Positions 9,900 through 22,366 of a stretch of 64,000 bases of DNA are shown here, one piece after another; within the stretch, counting starts at the first letter, position 1; every line of letters begins with the position of its first letter. The translations under genes and the position numbers were made by a program. This DNA is from Simmondsia chinensis (lineage: Eukaryota > Streptophyta > Magnoliopsida > Caryophyllales > Simmondsiaceae). The notes beneath the pieces were generated by a model. That model saw only the letters and a list, made by a program, of their open reading frames with translations, was not told the origin of the DNA and did no database searches. Location: positions 32,666,186 to 32,730,185 of the forward strand of contig JAGTTD010000002.1 of NCBI GenBank assembly GCA_018398585.1, read 5' to 3'.

Positions 9900-11130
9900 T
9901 AAAAGAACTGTGGAAAAAGACCGTCCTTGTTCCTTTTATTTGCAACACTATTCTGCTATAGTGTATCCAGAGCAGAAAGCTGAGATCTTATCTCATTTGT
10001 AGTTAGGAAATCCAGAAATTCACCCAAAAAATAACCACCACCTCGATCTGATTGAAGTGACTTAACTTGTTTAACTAATTACTTTTCAACTTCAGCTTTA
10101 TACTCTTTGAACTTTTCAAAAAAAAAAAGTCTGACTAATGTCTAATCAGGTAAACATATACATATCTTGAGTAATCATCACTAAACGTGATTAAGTACTC
10201 ATGCCTACCTCTTGCCTGAACATGTATTGGTCCACATACATCTATGTGAACCAGCTCAAGCAAGCTTTGCCTTTATTCTTAAGACAAACTTGATCATCTT
10301 TCTTTCCATGCAAGATTTGCATACTAGTAATGACCTCAAGTCCAAAGCCTCTAGCAGTCCATCTTTTACCAGTCTTTGAATCCTGTTCGAATTAGTGTGA
10401 CCTAAACGTTGGTGCCATATGTAGGAAATATCCCTTTCAAGGTTTTTTCTTTTAAAAGATTGAACAAGTGAACTAACGTTAGATTCATTTAAACAATTAC
10501 CTTAGTTTTGATAAGGAAATAACATGAATAAACAATTTATTCATGTACATGTGCAAATAAAACAATTTATTTCTCATAGTAAAATTTTCATTATCAAAAT
10601 CAACTGAATAACAATTATCCATTAACTCAAATACAGAAATCAAATTCCTGTACAACGAAGGTTTAAATAATCAATCCTTTAAAATAAAACTCTATCACTA
10701 AAGTCTAAGCTAACATCTCGTACACTTAAGACCACTATTATTGTACTGTTCCTTACCATCAAGTACAACACCTATCATGTAGCCTTTAGCCTAGCCTGAG
10801 CTCCAGTAACATATTACAAATATGGTCAGTTGAACCTGCGTCCACCCACCAGGAAACTGGTGGACTTTCAATTGCGCTTGACTCAACTAAGTAAGATATC
10901 AACATACCTTCACCAGATGGCTTAACAGTCTTTGTAGGAAGAGTAGCTATGCACTTAGTGTAGTTTCTCCAGTGGCCTAGTTTTCTTACAAAAAAAATAC
11001 TTTTCTTTTGCTGACTTCCTTATGGGCTTGGTTGCTACAATAGCAACCTTACCCTTTCCTTTCTTTCTAATAGGTCCCTCGTGAGTAATAACAAAGTCTA
11101 ACTTATTTTTCAAGGCAAAGTAATTTGGTT
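9900..11130 (-). pseudogene. Copia-1 gag C-terminus, protease and integrase remnants
   Basis: Minus-strand order: a Lys-rich gag end (ITHEGPIRKKGKGKVAIVAT, about 11090-11030) with a broken zinc knuckle (KEKYFFCKK), a protease-like SWWVDAGSTDHICNM (about 10860-10810; D-A/S-G catalytic loop visible), then integrase-like blocks to about 9900. Stops and frameshifts are dense. Confidence 0.55.
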
Positions 11131-11149
11131 CAATGAGTACATTATGTAT

Positions 11150-13160
11150 TTAAAATCAAGTAAAGTTCGCCAGCCCTATCCATATAAAATACAATAAATG
11201 CAAACATTTGTGTAACTCTCTAACAAGAGTCATGTATAATGCAGTGATATATATTCTTTCAATTTAGCATACACAAAAAGTCAGATATCCACCAAATTGT
11301 ACTATCATGCATACAATGATGACCCAAACATACCACTCCTTACTCCCTGGCAACGGGGTCGCACGAACTATTCTCAATTAACCTGTTTTCTTGTAACTCT
11401 TACTAAACATGATTAAATCACCACCTTACCTTAGTCTCTAACATGACACAACAGAGCTCCTCGGGGAGGCTAATGCATCACGCTAATCAAGTGTAAACCA
11501 TTACCTAAACCTCCATACAAATACACGTAATACTCCATGGCAGCGTGGTCGCATCGCTTCTTTGCACTTTGGTTTATCCTAATAGAGGTCTAACCCTTTA
11601 ATCTGCAAACCAACATCCTCCGCAGGGAGGTCTATCGATCTATTATACTGCTAGACCGGTAATAGAGGCTGTGAGGTTACAATAATTGAAACATCACTCC
11701 CACTTGATTTTTATAACTAGTGGTTTTTAATTAACTTGTATTTACAACATGGATTATCTCATAATCCCCTATAGAATCTCATTCTAAAATTAACAAAAAT
11801 TAATTTATTTATTTATTTAAAAATACTATCATTTTACAATATAGATTATCTCATAATCATGCATTAGAATCTCATTCTAAAACAAATCAATAAAATTAAT
11901 TAATTAATTTTTAATTAAAACAATACCAACATCTTAATTTAGATTATCACATAATCTACTTTTAAAATTTAATTCCAAAATTAAGTTAAAAAAAATTTTG
12001 TTTAAAATCAATAGCAATTTTGTACTTAGACTATCTCATAGTCTATTTTTAGAATCTCATTCTAAGAAATAAACAAACTTTAGACTACCTTATAGTTTAT
12101 TTTAGAATCTTATTCTAAAAATAAAACAAGCCTAGACTATCTCATAATCTATTTTAGAATCTTATTCTAAAATAATATCAAATAAATTTTATTTAAAATA
12201 ACACTGATTTATAACTTAAACTCATAATTTAATTTAGAATCTCATTCTAAAAAAAATTAATTAATAAAATAATTAATTAATAATTGTTATGTAAATCAGT
12301 AAATAAATAAAAAAAATTTATTTTATCTAAAACCTAATGCTAGGTCAGCATGACGTCAATAGCTGACATCCATGATGTCAGTGTCAGCCTGAAGCTGACA
12401 ACCGCGTCAAAATTTTTTTTTTTAATTTTTAAATTAAAATATTTAATTTTAAAATAAATTGAATCTAATCTCATTAGATCAATTTTGTCCGATTTCGTAT
12501 AAAATAATTTAATCCAATCTCATTAGATCAACTTTATCCAATTTTATAAAAATTCATTGAATCTAATCTCATTAGATCAATTTTATCTGATTTCATAAAA
12601 TTAATTGAATCTACTCTCATTAAACCAATTTTATCCATTATTAAAAATATTTGAATCTTATCTTAATAGATCAATTTTGCCTGATTTTCTAAATCGTGAC
12701 TGAGAATGTACAATCTCATTACACGAATAACATAATCGCAAATTTATGGGTTGTTCTGAATTAACGATTAATTCATTAACGATTTAAACAATTTAAATCA
12801 TCACTAAAAAATACCTAGCTAACTATTAAAATCTTTTAACCGATTCAAATAATTTAAACTGATACTTTAAATAACCTATTTAACTATTAACTCTTTTAAC
12901 CGATTTAAGCAATTTAAATCGGTACTTTAAAATATTCTAATTAATAATTAACTACTTTAATGATTTAAACAATTTAAATCACTAATTCAAACAATCATTT
13001 GAATTAACTGTTAGTTCCTTATTGATTTAAACAATTTAAATCGAATCGTCAAATTAAACTAATTTTCCTTCTTAATAAAATCTCTATTTTATTAAATCGC
13101 CAATCTATTTATTTCGATCTTATTATTCCAAGTCATGTATATTATGAATGTAATCAGAGG
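11150..13160 (-). repeat. Non-coding leader of copia-1 with three successive tandem arrays
   Basis: Between primer site and gag there is about 2 kb of AT-rich DNA. Three blocks repeat in turn: (1) 12010-12260, units with agactatctcatagtcta and agaatctcattctaaa; (2) 12455-12690, units with tgaatctaatctcattagat and caattttatccgatttc; (3) 12760-13090, units with accgatttaaacaatttaaat. Unit lengths are about 60-65 bp and copies are diverged. No gag N-terminus was found, so the array appears to occupy its place. Confidence 0.6.
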
Positions 13161-13164
13161 CAGA

Positions 13165-13175
13165 CTCTGATACCA
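13165..13175 (-). other. Primer-binding site of copia-1 (initiator Met tRNA type)
   Basis: Minus strand reads TGGTATCAGAG, complementary to the 3' end of plant initiator Met tRNA. It is separated by two bases from the LTR starting at 13178. It fixes the element's orientation. Confidence 0.85.
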
Positions 13176-13177
13176 AT

Positions 13178-15373
13178 TGTTGGGAAAAGATATGAATTTT
13201 GTTGGAAAAATAAGCTCTAATGCCGACTATTGGGTTCACAGCTCTCAACTATGGTCACAACAATAGGCACCTATTATAGCACTTAGTATAGGAGACTCTT
13301 CTCTCTACCTAAGCCCTCGGTAGGGGAGTCACGCTTCGTGACACCTCACGTGCGAGAATTCCCGGGAATAGGTTTATTTCTATAAACTCTTTGCCCTAAA
13401 CCGGTTGTTGGGATGAATTTCAAAAATTCTCCCTAGTTTTATAAAGTTAACGCAGCGGAACAGGTTTAAAATTCATAACTCTAAACCTATGGAAGATTTA
13501 AAATTCCTAATTTTAAATCTACTTACTCAAATTCATAATTTAAATCAACAGATCTAAATTCTTAATTTAGATCTACAGGCTTTTTACTCTAATACATTCA
13601 TAACAATATATAAATTTAAACAGGCATAATAACAAATATTATAAATAAATAGAAAAGCGAAAACTAAAAGAAGAGGGAAAGACGAACATACCTGAAATTG
13701 CTCCAATTATAAATAATATCAAGAAAATCGAGACCCCACAATCTCAAACTGGCCGGAGGGTGGGCTCCGAAAAATATTAAACTGAGGAAAGAAAATTTTA
13801 AATGGAAATTTTTCTCTCCAATTAGGTCTCCGAAATAATTTTCAGAAACCCAAAATAATTTGTTTCGATTGAATGCCAAACTAATGAAATAGGTGCCTCT
13901 AGTTATAGTAGACGACCGGAGTGAAAAAATAGCAGATTTTCGATGTGGGATTCGCTGTTGTCAAGCAAAACGTAGCATGTTGAATAAAAAACAGATCAAA
14001 ACGCCGCGTTTCACTCCCAGGAAAAACGCCCCTTTATTTAATTCAAAACGCGTGACATGTGGCAGCATCCCATAGGTCTGCGCCCGTGCATGCGGATTGC
14101 TAGGGCACGATCAGATCTGAAGCACACGGATCACCACTATTTATTCTCGATTTCAAATTTTTTTTTTCCACATGTAAAAATTCATCTTATGAATTTTAAT
14201 TTCCTAAAATTGTTTTATTTTAGAATTTTCAATTTTATTCATCTCATCAATAATGTTTGACAAAATTAACTTTACCCATCTTATGGATAAATAATTCATC
14301 TCATGAATTCTTTAATATTTTTTCGATGGTAATAAATACAAAGGCTTGCACTGGGACCTCAGGCACAATTTAAATCTAGCTCCAAATGGATTAAATTAAT
14401 CATCTCATGAAATAATTTAATTATTATTTAATAAGATTTAATTCCACTAAATAAATCTCACTGCACTTCAGACTTAAATTATTTATTTGATATCTCCCTA
14501 ATACAATGTATTGATGACAACAACCCCTCCACTAGATGCCCATGACAAAGTATAAATATAACCACTACCATTATCCTTCTCACAGCTTCTCCATTAGTTA
14601 CCAACTCGCCCTTCACTGAATAATTCATTTATACTTGAATACATTCATAGAATAAATTCCAAATGTTAAACAATTAGAATACTTTGGCCAAAGTTTCACA
14701 ACTATTCAAATATTTTCGAATTAACTAAGGGGACATCTGTATCTCATAAGAGACTGTAGATTCCCTATTGAATACCTTATCCTTGTCACACTTCACGCCG
14801 CTACCCAGTGTATGTGGGATTTCAGTCATTTGTTTAGACCTTACTTGTAGTACACCAAAGTAACTAATGCTCCATGCACAAGTCCAGAATACCCTCAGGA
14901 TTTAGAGTCGTCGTTCAAACAGTACAACGTGAATCACTCATCTCCGATAGTAGTCTAGAAATAAGTAACCCACATGGTCCAACTCAGTGTGTCAATCTTA
15001 TTAAACACACTAACCTAACACTGTTGGGTCTCCATCCACATGACCAAGACAAGTCATCTAAAGTGTCACGTTATAGTCTTAACATACAAGTGGTCCAACC
15101 TTGTCTTCGACTACGAGTCTTTCAAATAACAATCCATACCATTTGTTCCAAGTCTATCTATGGCTTAGTCTCATAAACCACTTAGAACAAACATATAAAT
15201 TGTAGTCTGAGGACTACACCCATCTCATGGTTGTCTCTCAAAAGAAAATCGTATGCATCATAAATGCTCACATACACAAATTTAACTTGGAAACGACTAA
15301 AACTTTAATTTTATTTATTAATTAAAATAATATATCCATGATAAATTTGGATTTCAGGACACTATTCCTAACA
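13178..15373 (-). repeat. Copia-1 LTR (5' LTR of the minus-strand element)
   Basis: 2196 bp, TG...CA ends, aligned over its whole length with 6510-8802. No retroposon insertion at the position (about 13530) equivalent to 6871. Confidence 0.9.
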
Positions 15374-15378
15374 TGTTT

Positions 15379-15866
15379 TTCTATTTGGGGGAGCCAATAG
15401 CAGCCAAAGGAGAGCTTTTTAGAGAGCTCTCAAGGAGTTATGTGGTCATTTCTCTAGTCTTTCGTGTGTCTCAAGAAAATTTAAAGCAGTTTGTTCTGTG
15501 GCGGACAAGGTTAATGGTAGGACCCCTTAGGATGGCCAGATTGCAACATTGAGGGCCCTCTTAGATGAGTGTCAACTAATGGCACTTCAATTCAGTGGAT
15601 GTAGATTCTCATGGTCAAATAATAGAGAAGGGGATATTAATATCCAAGAATGTATCGACAAAGCTGCCGTCAATCTTGAGTGGACATTTTTCCCTAATGC
15701 AACTATGTTTCTGGAACCTGAAGTAGGTTTAGACCATTCACTGCTCACGTTGAGACTTCAGCAGGATAACGGTAAGAGAACTAAAGATTTTAAATTTGAG
15801 TCTGCTTGGCTTCTCGATGAAAACTGTAAGAAAATAGTGGCACGTGGATGGCTCACCCAGGATTAA
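15379..15866 (+). pseudogene. L1 endonuclease, second part
   Basis: Continues the reading broken at 6509. It shows FYLGEPIAAKGELFRELS, a decayed catalytic DFN block, then from 15549 an open stretch RALLDECQLMALQFSGCRFSWSN and the motif VGLDHSLLTL (S-D-H class active-site His retained). This is the normal C-terminal half of an APE-type L1 endonuclease, ending in AWLLDENCKKIV before the RT. Confidence 0.7.
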
Positions 15867-16160
15867 GGCTCACATTCTTTTATATTCCAACAACGCTTAA
15901 GAAAATGTCGAAATGCTTTGAAAATTTGGAGCATTGATAGAAGGAAAAGAAGAAATGATTTTACAGTCGATTCAAAAAGGAGACTTAGGGAAATTCAAAG
16001 TAGGAGTCAAAACGAGAGGGATGCGGTGCTGGAAAATTAGATAAAAGAGGGGATCAAAAACCTTTTGGTGGAAGAGGAAAGATATTGGAGGCAGCGTTCG
16101 CGGATTGACTTGTTGAAATAGGGAAACAAAAATACCAAGTTCTTCCATGCTTCTACATTG

Positions 16161-16292
16161 GCTAGGCGCAAAAATAACACCATTCTAAGGCTTAAAAGTG
16201 AAAATGATGAATGGGTGGATGACTCGGCTAGGCGCAAAAATAACACCATTCTAAGGCTTAAAAGTGAAAATGATGAATGGGTGGATGACTCG
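16161..16292 (+). repeat. 66-bp perfect tandem duplication in L1 ORF2
   Basis: 16161-16226 and 16227-16292 are identical 66-bp units and in frame (22 codons, ARRKNNTILRLKSENDEWVD...). The normal family has one copy of this FHASTLARRRNN-type linker ahead of the RT, so this is a local duplication. Confidence 0.95.
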
Positions 16293-16582
16293 ATTCTTTT
16301 GAATACTAAGGTCAGTAGTATTTTAGTAGCTTTTTATGCAAAAAGAGGTCGAAGGGCTGGAAGAATCTGTCATTGGAATCCAGGCCGAGTAAATCGGGAA
16401 GACTGCTTAAAATTGAATGCGTCGCGAGATCATACTGAAATTTAGAAGGCGGTCTTGCAACTTAGAAGCCATAAAGCCCTTCGTCCACACAGGTTCCTGG
16501 GTATATATTCTATCATGAATTCTAGGATATTATTTAGAAGGATGTTTATGAGGTTGTTGAAGCATTTTTCCATTGTGAAAGA

Positions 16583-17345
16583 ATGCTCAAAAAATTTAAT
16601 ATGACTAATTTGGTGCTTGTCCCCAAGATCCTTAGACCCAAATCACTAAAAGATACTAGAACCGTAAATCTATGTAATTTCAGCTGTAAAATTATTTCAA
16701 AAATTCTTGCTAACCATCTAAAACCCATTATGAAATATTTAATTTCACCATACCAGGTGGTGTTTGTTAAGCGACACCAAATACAAGATAACATTATTAT
16801 TGCCCACGAGGCCTTTAATGCTCTTCGTTCCAAACGTAGTGGACGAAAAGTATTTATGGCTATCAAAATTGATCTTTCCAAGGCCTATGACCAAGTAGAA
16901 TGGTCCTACTTTCAAATCACTCTTTCCAAGTTAGGAGTTGGACATGGTTTTTTTTTTTTTTTTTTTTTTGAATTGGTTTATGAAATGTGCCCGTTCAGTA
17001 AATATTAGCTCGGTTGTTAATGGCCAAAGACTTCAGTCCTTCGTGACAAAGATAGGCCTTCTTCAAGGTGATCTGCTTTCATCTTACCTATTCATGTGTG
17101 CTATGGAAGTGCTTTCTCTCCTCATTGAGAAGGCCACATTAAGTGGAGATTGGAAAGGATTTGACATAAATAAGTCATGTCCTGTGTTAACCTATCTATT
17201 TTTCGATGCTGATTGTCTTCTTTTCATTGAAGCATCAGTAGAGAGATGCCAAGTCATTGAAAGAACCCTGGAGATGTTCTACAAAGCTTTGGACCAAGCA
17301 GTAAATTTTACTACTTTTTCTCTTAAAATGCATCTCAGGAGTTGA
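16583..17345 (+). pseudogene. L1 reverse transcriptase core
   Basis: Blocks in order: NLVLVPKI, DTRTVNLCNFSCKIISKILA, SPYQVVFVKRHQIQDNIIIAHE, a catalytic IKIDLSKAYDQVEW (Asp present), then a long T-run (about 16947-16968) that breaks the frame, then IGLLQGDLLSSYLFMCAMEVLS and LTYLFFDADCLLFIEAS. The last block should be FADD; here it reads FDADC, so the first catalytic Asp of the pair is displaced. The enzyme is dead by frameshift and by active-site change. Confidence 0.75.
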
Positions 17346-18449
17346 AATCAATATGCTTGGGAGCTTTAGGTATGCATGAGTTTGATCTTTTTGACAAACA
17401 CCTTAGAGCTCAAATTGTGCGGGGGAAGAAAAGGAGGGATTCCCTCTCTGTCTTTTATGACCAGATAAGGCATAAAATGTAGCCATGGAAGAACTCCTTA
17501 CTTTCTCATGCACGACGTGAAGTCCTTATTAAATCAATTTGTGTCCTCTATTCCAGTTTTCCTTATGGAGTACTTTAAATTGCCTCATACTTTCTTGTTA
17601 AATCTCAATTCATTAGTGGTTAATTTATGGTAGGGAAATAATTACCTTCAAAAGAGGGGTATTCATTGGCTAATTGGGAATCCGTGTCTCATCCTAACGG
17701 AAAAGAGGTTCTTGATTTTAGAGATTTCGAGGGTTTCAACAATGCTTTGTTTGCTAAGCAAGCATGGCAGTTGTGGTACGGTAGGGAGGAGTTTTGGGTT
17801 AAAATTCTCGAGGGAATTTATTAGATCCTCGTTTTTTAAGTAGGAGTAGGTTCCTGGCCATCCTAGGCAGGCTCCCTGCCATCCTGTGCATGGAGAAGTT
17901 TATTTGTGGGGCGTGATCTTCCATTGTGGGGATACAGATGGTTGTGTTTAGTGGGCATTCAATTAAATTTATAGGAAATATTGGATTCCTTACGCAGACT
18001 CATTTTGTATCCAAGTTAACCGACCATTAAATTGTCATGTTTCATAACTTGGGGAGCTTATTAACCATCAACGTCAAAGATAGAATGAAGGCCTTGCTAT
18101 GTCTCTCTGTTTTCGAGCACATTACTAATAAGATTAGAGTTATACCTACAGGGGACAATGGCTCACCTGGTAGAATGGTTTGGCATTTTTCAATAAATGG
18201 TCAATTCACGGTTCATTCGGGATACTTGTTATGGAGGAATGGGTCCAGAAGAAGATGTGCCCAGCAAGAGGGATAGCCTCTATTGCTTGGAGGGCATTGA
18301 AAAACACCCTAGCAACTTAAAAAAAAAAAAATCTCTTCATCAGTATAGCTGCTAGTTTCCTCCATATGTCCTCAGTGTGGTGAAAATGAGGACTAAACAC
18401 TCTTCCAACGTGTCCACTACCGATTTGTCTAGGCTTTATCCTATCTTGA
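17346..18449 (+). pseudogene. L1 ORF2 C-terminal region (post-RT and zinc-binding part)
   Basis: Fragments in several frames: KAWKNSLLSHARREVLIKSI-like, FNNALFAKQAWQLWYG, and from 18037 a stretch with GDNGSPGRMVWHFSINGQFTV, the entry to the zf-RVT domain of plant LINEs. It is interrupted at 18450-18457 by the hAT element. Confidence 0.6.
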
Positions 18450-18457
18450 CTTTAGAC

Positions 18458-21400
18458 CAAGATTGTTAAAATTGGGATTCTACGTAGAATCGATGAGGGG
18501 TCAGCAGAATCGGAATCGTAGAATCGAATCGAGAATCATAAGATTCTACTTTCCTGTGTAAGTAATTATTTATATTGACAAAATTAGTATAACAATGCTC
18601 AAATATATGATAAAAAATATCAAAAAGTCCACGACAAAATAGTTTTATAATACATTAGAAATCCAAAGGTAGGAAAAAGTATAACATCATTCCAACATAA
18701 AACATACGCTCAAGTCTCTCAACTTATATAGCATCATCAAATTCATATCCGAAATCAAAGTTACTGTCGTCAATATTTTCACCATCATTAAAAGAATCAT
18801 CCCCAATGGTAGTATCATCTTCAGCCAAACCTTCCATATCATTTGAGGCGACGAATCCACTTGCACCAACTTCATTATCACCATCACCACGACCACCATC
18901 ATCATCATCGCTAACAGCAAATATCTCCATATTGTCTATCTCTCCACCTTCAGGAAAGAGTACAAATCAATTATTAAAAGAAAGTAATAAAGTTGGGCAA
19001 AAATATTTTTCAGATAATAAGATAATGAGATATATAATAGACTTACCCACTTCCCTTAAATTGGATAAATGAACCTGTCCATCTACATCCCTTTCATCAT
19101 CAAGTGCTTGTCTAGCCTCTTTCTGAGCAGTCCTATCTAGGACATCTAATCAATTTGCTTCCGTTGGAAGGACGGGTTCCTCCCTCTCCGTTATCCATTC
19201 ATCATCAGGAATATCATCCAAAGAGATGGGCTGTTGACTTACACTTGATATCTTCTTGTTTCTATTTCTTAACTTCAAGTTGTACTTCACAAAAACCAAA
19301 TCATTCATTTTTTGTTGATGAAGACGGTTTCTTCTCTTTGTGTGCACCATTTCAAACGCACTCCAATTTCTTTCACACCCGGAAGAGCAACATGTCAAAC
19401 TTAAGATTCTAATAGCAAACTTCTTCAACTCAGGACATTCATCACCATAGGAATTCCACCAATCAGCTATATTTGATATGCAAAATTTAATAAATTTAAA
19501 ATTGAACTAAAAACAAATTCAAATGATGGAATGTACCTGAGTTTTTTTTTTTTTGTTCTTGTGGCCATTACTGTTGGTATTCCAAAAAGTCCCCTTGCAT
19601 TTTTGAATGCATCAATCTGTAAATCTATCTTCACTCTCTCTTTAGGATCAGAAACCATTCTTTGCAGACAATTGTATAATCCAATTTTTACTTCTGCACT
19701 AGGCTTGAAATTGGGACTATATTGAAAATGAGGATTCAAATAGTACGCTGCAGCATGCAAGGGCCTATGTAGCTGAGATTCCCATCGCTCGTCAATGATT
19801 TTCCATATGGGCTCATAACTATATCGAAAATAAGAAAGGAGATTCTCAAATTGAAAATGAAGAAAGTAATATGGAAATATTAATACCTAATAAAATTCCA
19901 AAAAGCTCAAAATATTTAAATTGCACAATATAATTAACTCAATGAAGTGGAAACTTACTGCTTTTGAATGTTATAGAAATTTTCTTTGATTTTCTCCTTT
20001 GCCCTATCCATTGCTTCATAAATAAAGCCCATAGTAGGTTTTCATCAGAGTCGACCATGCGAAGCACCTTAACTAGAGGTAGTGCCGCTCATAAACATAC
20101 AACAACATTAGGCCAAAAATCCCGTGTATCCAAAGCAATTTTTTGAACATTCTTCCCTTCCGTTACTTTGGCAAATCTACTGGTCTTCCACTTGTTTGAT
20201 GAAAACATGGTGAGCAAAGCACCCTTATGCTCGTGAAGGCATCGCAATGTTAAGTATGAGGTTGCAAATCGGGTGACAGCAGGCCTAATTAACTCCTTTC
20301 CATGTGTGAACTCTTGCATCCACGCAAGAAGCATAGTCCTCGAATAAATGAATGTGGTTATCCTTCTAGCTTTTGCAATTGTTTCAGCATGGACTTTAAT
20401 TTTCTTGTCAAAATCCTCCAACATTAAGTCTATACAATGAGCAGCACAAGGAGTCCAAAACAACTTATTCCTCTTTTCCATTAATTTTTCACCGGCGGCT
20501 TTATAATTTGAAGCATTATCAGTGACAATTTGTACAACATTTTCTTCTCCCACCTTTTCAACAATGGCATCTAACATGCCTAACACCCTCTCCGCAGCTT
20601 TAGAAATATCAGAAGTGTCAATGGATGACAAAAAAATTGTTCCCTTAGGGCTATTGACAAGAAAGTTGCACATTGACCTTCTTTTCTCATCGGATGAACC
20701 ATCTGACATAATAGTATATCCTTTTTTTTCCATTCTAACTTATACTCTTCAAGCATCTCTAAAGTGGATAAAACTTCTTTTTGTAAAAATTTGACTCGAA
20801 TTTCATGATAAGAGGGGGGTTTAAGTCCAATGCCATACCTTCCAATTTTGTCAACCATAAGTGTGAATTCTGGATTATTCACCGCATTAAAAGAAATGGC
20901 ACTAGTGTAGAAAAATTGAGCAATTTGTTGACAAACTTCATCTCTTTCCTCTCTCTTAATCATTTGATTTAGTGTTGCTTGAGCTCTTGGTCTCTATAAA
21001 TATGATTCCATTGCTCCTTTTCCCTTTATATCTCTAATATCATTCTTATTACATGCATCATCTTCTATATCATGCAACTTTCTTTTCTTTTTATCAGTTT
21101 CATTAGCGGAAGCTTGCAAAATATTTAGAAACTTCTTTTTTACATCATCTGGAGCCTGAAGACAGGGCTCAACATTATTACGAGTGCCGGCAAGATGATG
21201 TTTTAGTCGAAAAATGCCACCAAAGCGAACAACTCCACAATATCGACATTTGACCTTTGTTGGATTGTTATCAACCTCAAATCCATGTTCCCAACCTGGA
21301 TCTAATCTTTCACCCAGAGCATTTTTTTCCTTTGATTTTCCAGATGCAGAAGGTCGAGAAGTCGTATTAGATGCCATTTAAACTACAATAACAAATTAAA

Positions 21401-22358
21401 TAAAATTTTCTAAGCATATCACAATTGAATAAAAGAAACCTAAATGTAAACTCTTAAATGTATAAATTGAGTATATGACTAACATAAGTAAAAACATATG
21501 AACTAAGACTAAAATTACATTAGTTACACTCTCAATTTAAGTACTAAAACAGTAAAAACCCAGATGTAATTTCACAAATTAAGCCCAAATGTAATATATA
21601 AAACCTATGAATGACATAAGTAAAAACTTATGAACTAGGACTAAAATTATATTAGTTACATTCTCAATTTCAGTAGTAAAACAATAGAACATCCTCAAAA
21701 TAATCAGTTAATAGTAGATTTTTACTTCAATAGTTAATAAAAAATGTAAAATCAAAGATGAGATTACTGTTGAAAGTTAGGGCTTAATATATTATACAAA
21801 AATGTAGAAAAATACATTAAAATCTAAATTATTTGAGTTTTAGCATTGAAACTAACCTTTTAATGAGAGAAAGAAAGGACTTAGGCAGACGGAGAGCACG
21901 GAATACTCTGGGAGTTGGACCGATGAGCCTGCAGTGGTTGGATTGGATGGTGGCGGAGAGTGCGGTGGTTGTCGTCGTCGTCGGAGAGACTTGTCGTCGT
22001 CATCAAAGCCGGGGCATCGTCGTCGTCGTCAAAGCAGAACCGGTGAAGCGTGCGAGACAGAGAGAGAAGTTAGGTTAGGGTTCATGAAGCAGGGAGCGGG
22101 AGGGAAGCAAAGACAAAAAGCCATATTTTTTTTTTTTTTTTTAAATATAGCACGTGCCTTGCACGTGGCACACCCAACTATGGGTAGAATCGGCTGAATC
22201 GGTTCAGAATCGCAATTCTACCGATTCTGACGATTCTGATCCGATTCAGCTCCGATTCTACTTCAATGTGATTTTTTAAGCGATTTAGATCGGTAGGTTA
22301 AAGCAAGATCGTAAAATCGTACGATTTTACGAGTTGAATCGCGATTTTAATAACATTG
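18458..22358 (-). mobile_element. hAT transposon with terminal repeats and broken transposase
   Basis: 8-bp TSD ctttagac at 18450-18457 and 22359-22366. Terminal inverted repeats start caagattgttaaaattggga (left) and caatgttattaaaatcgcga (right, reverse complement). About 150 bp inside each end is packed with short gaatcg / cgattct motifs in both orientations, typical subterminal transposase sites. The 3901-bp element carries a BED-finger hAT transposase gene on the minus strand. It sits in L1 ORF2, whose RNase H resumes at 22367. Confidence 0.9.
18724..21377 (-). pseudogene. hAT transposase gene (BED finger, DUF659, dimerisation domain)
   Basis: Minus-strand pieces in order: 21377-20997, BED zinc finger (LDPGWEHG, CRYCGVVRFGGIFRLKHHL; C-X2-C then H); 20963-20580 and 20733-20089, DUF659 and catalytic core (SSIDTSDISKAAERVLGMLD, VQIVTDNASNYKAAGEKLME, WTPCAAHCIDLMLED, GKELIRPAVTRFATSYLTL); 19760-19560 (MHAAAYYLNPHFQYSP); 19428-19151, hAT C-terminal dimerisation domain (SSGCERNWSAFEMVHTKRRN); 18930-18727, an acidic C-terminal exon joined by an apparent intron at about 18945-19046. 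Damage: a stop after AMESYL, a frameshift at the T8 run near 20728, and a TGA after PTEAN. Otherwise well preserved, so death is fairly recent. Confidence 0.8.
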
Positions 22359-22366
22359 CTTTAGAC

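Larger units (their letters stand above)
6510..15373 (-). mobile_element. Ty1-copia retrotransposon 1, complete with two LTRs
   Basis: TSD tgttt at 6505-6509 and 15374-15378. LTRs 6510-8802 and 13178-15373, both with TGTTGG...CCTAACA ends. Orientation is minus: the initiator-Met primer site (TGGTATCAGAG) lies on the minus strand at 13165-13175 next to the right-hand LTR, and the polypurine tract (AAGTGGAAGATTG) lies next to the left-hand LTR at 8803-8816. The interior keeps gag C-terminus, protease, integrase and RT/RNase H remnants. About 2 kb of the leader/gag side (11150-13160) is non-coding AT-rich tandem sequence. It is inserted in the endonuclease of the L1. Confidence 0.9.
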
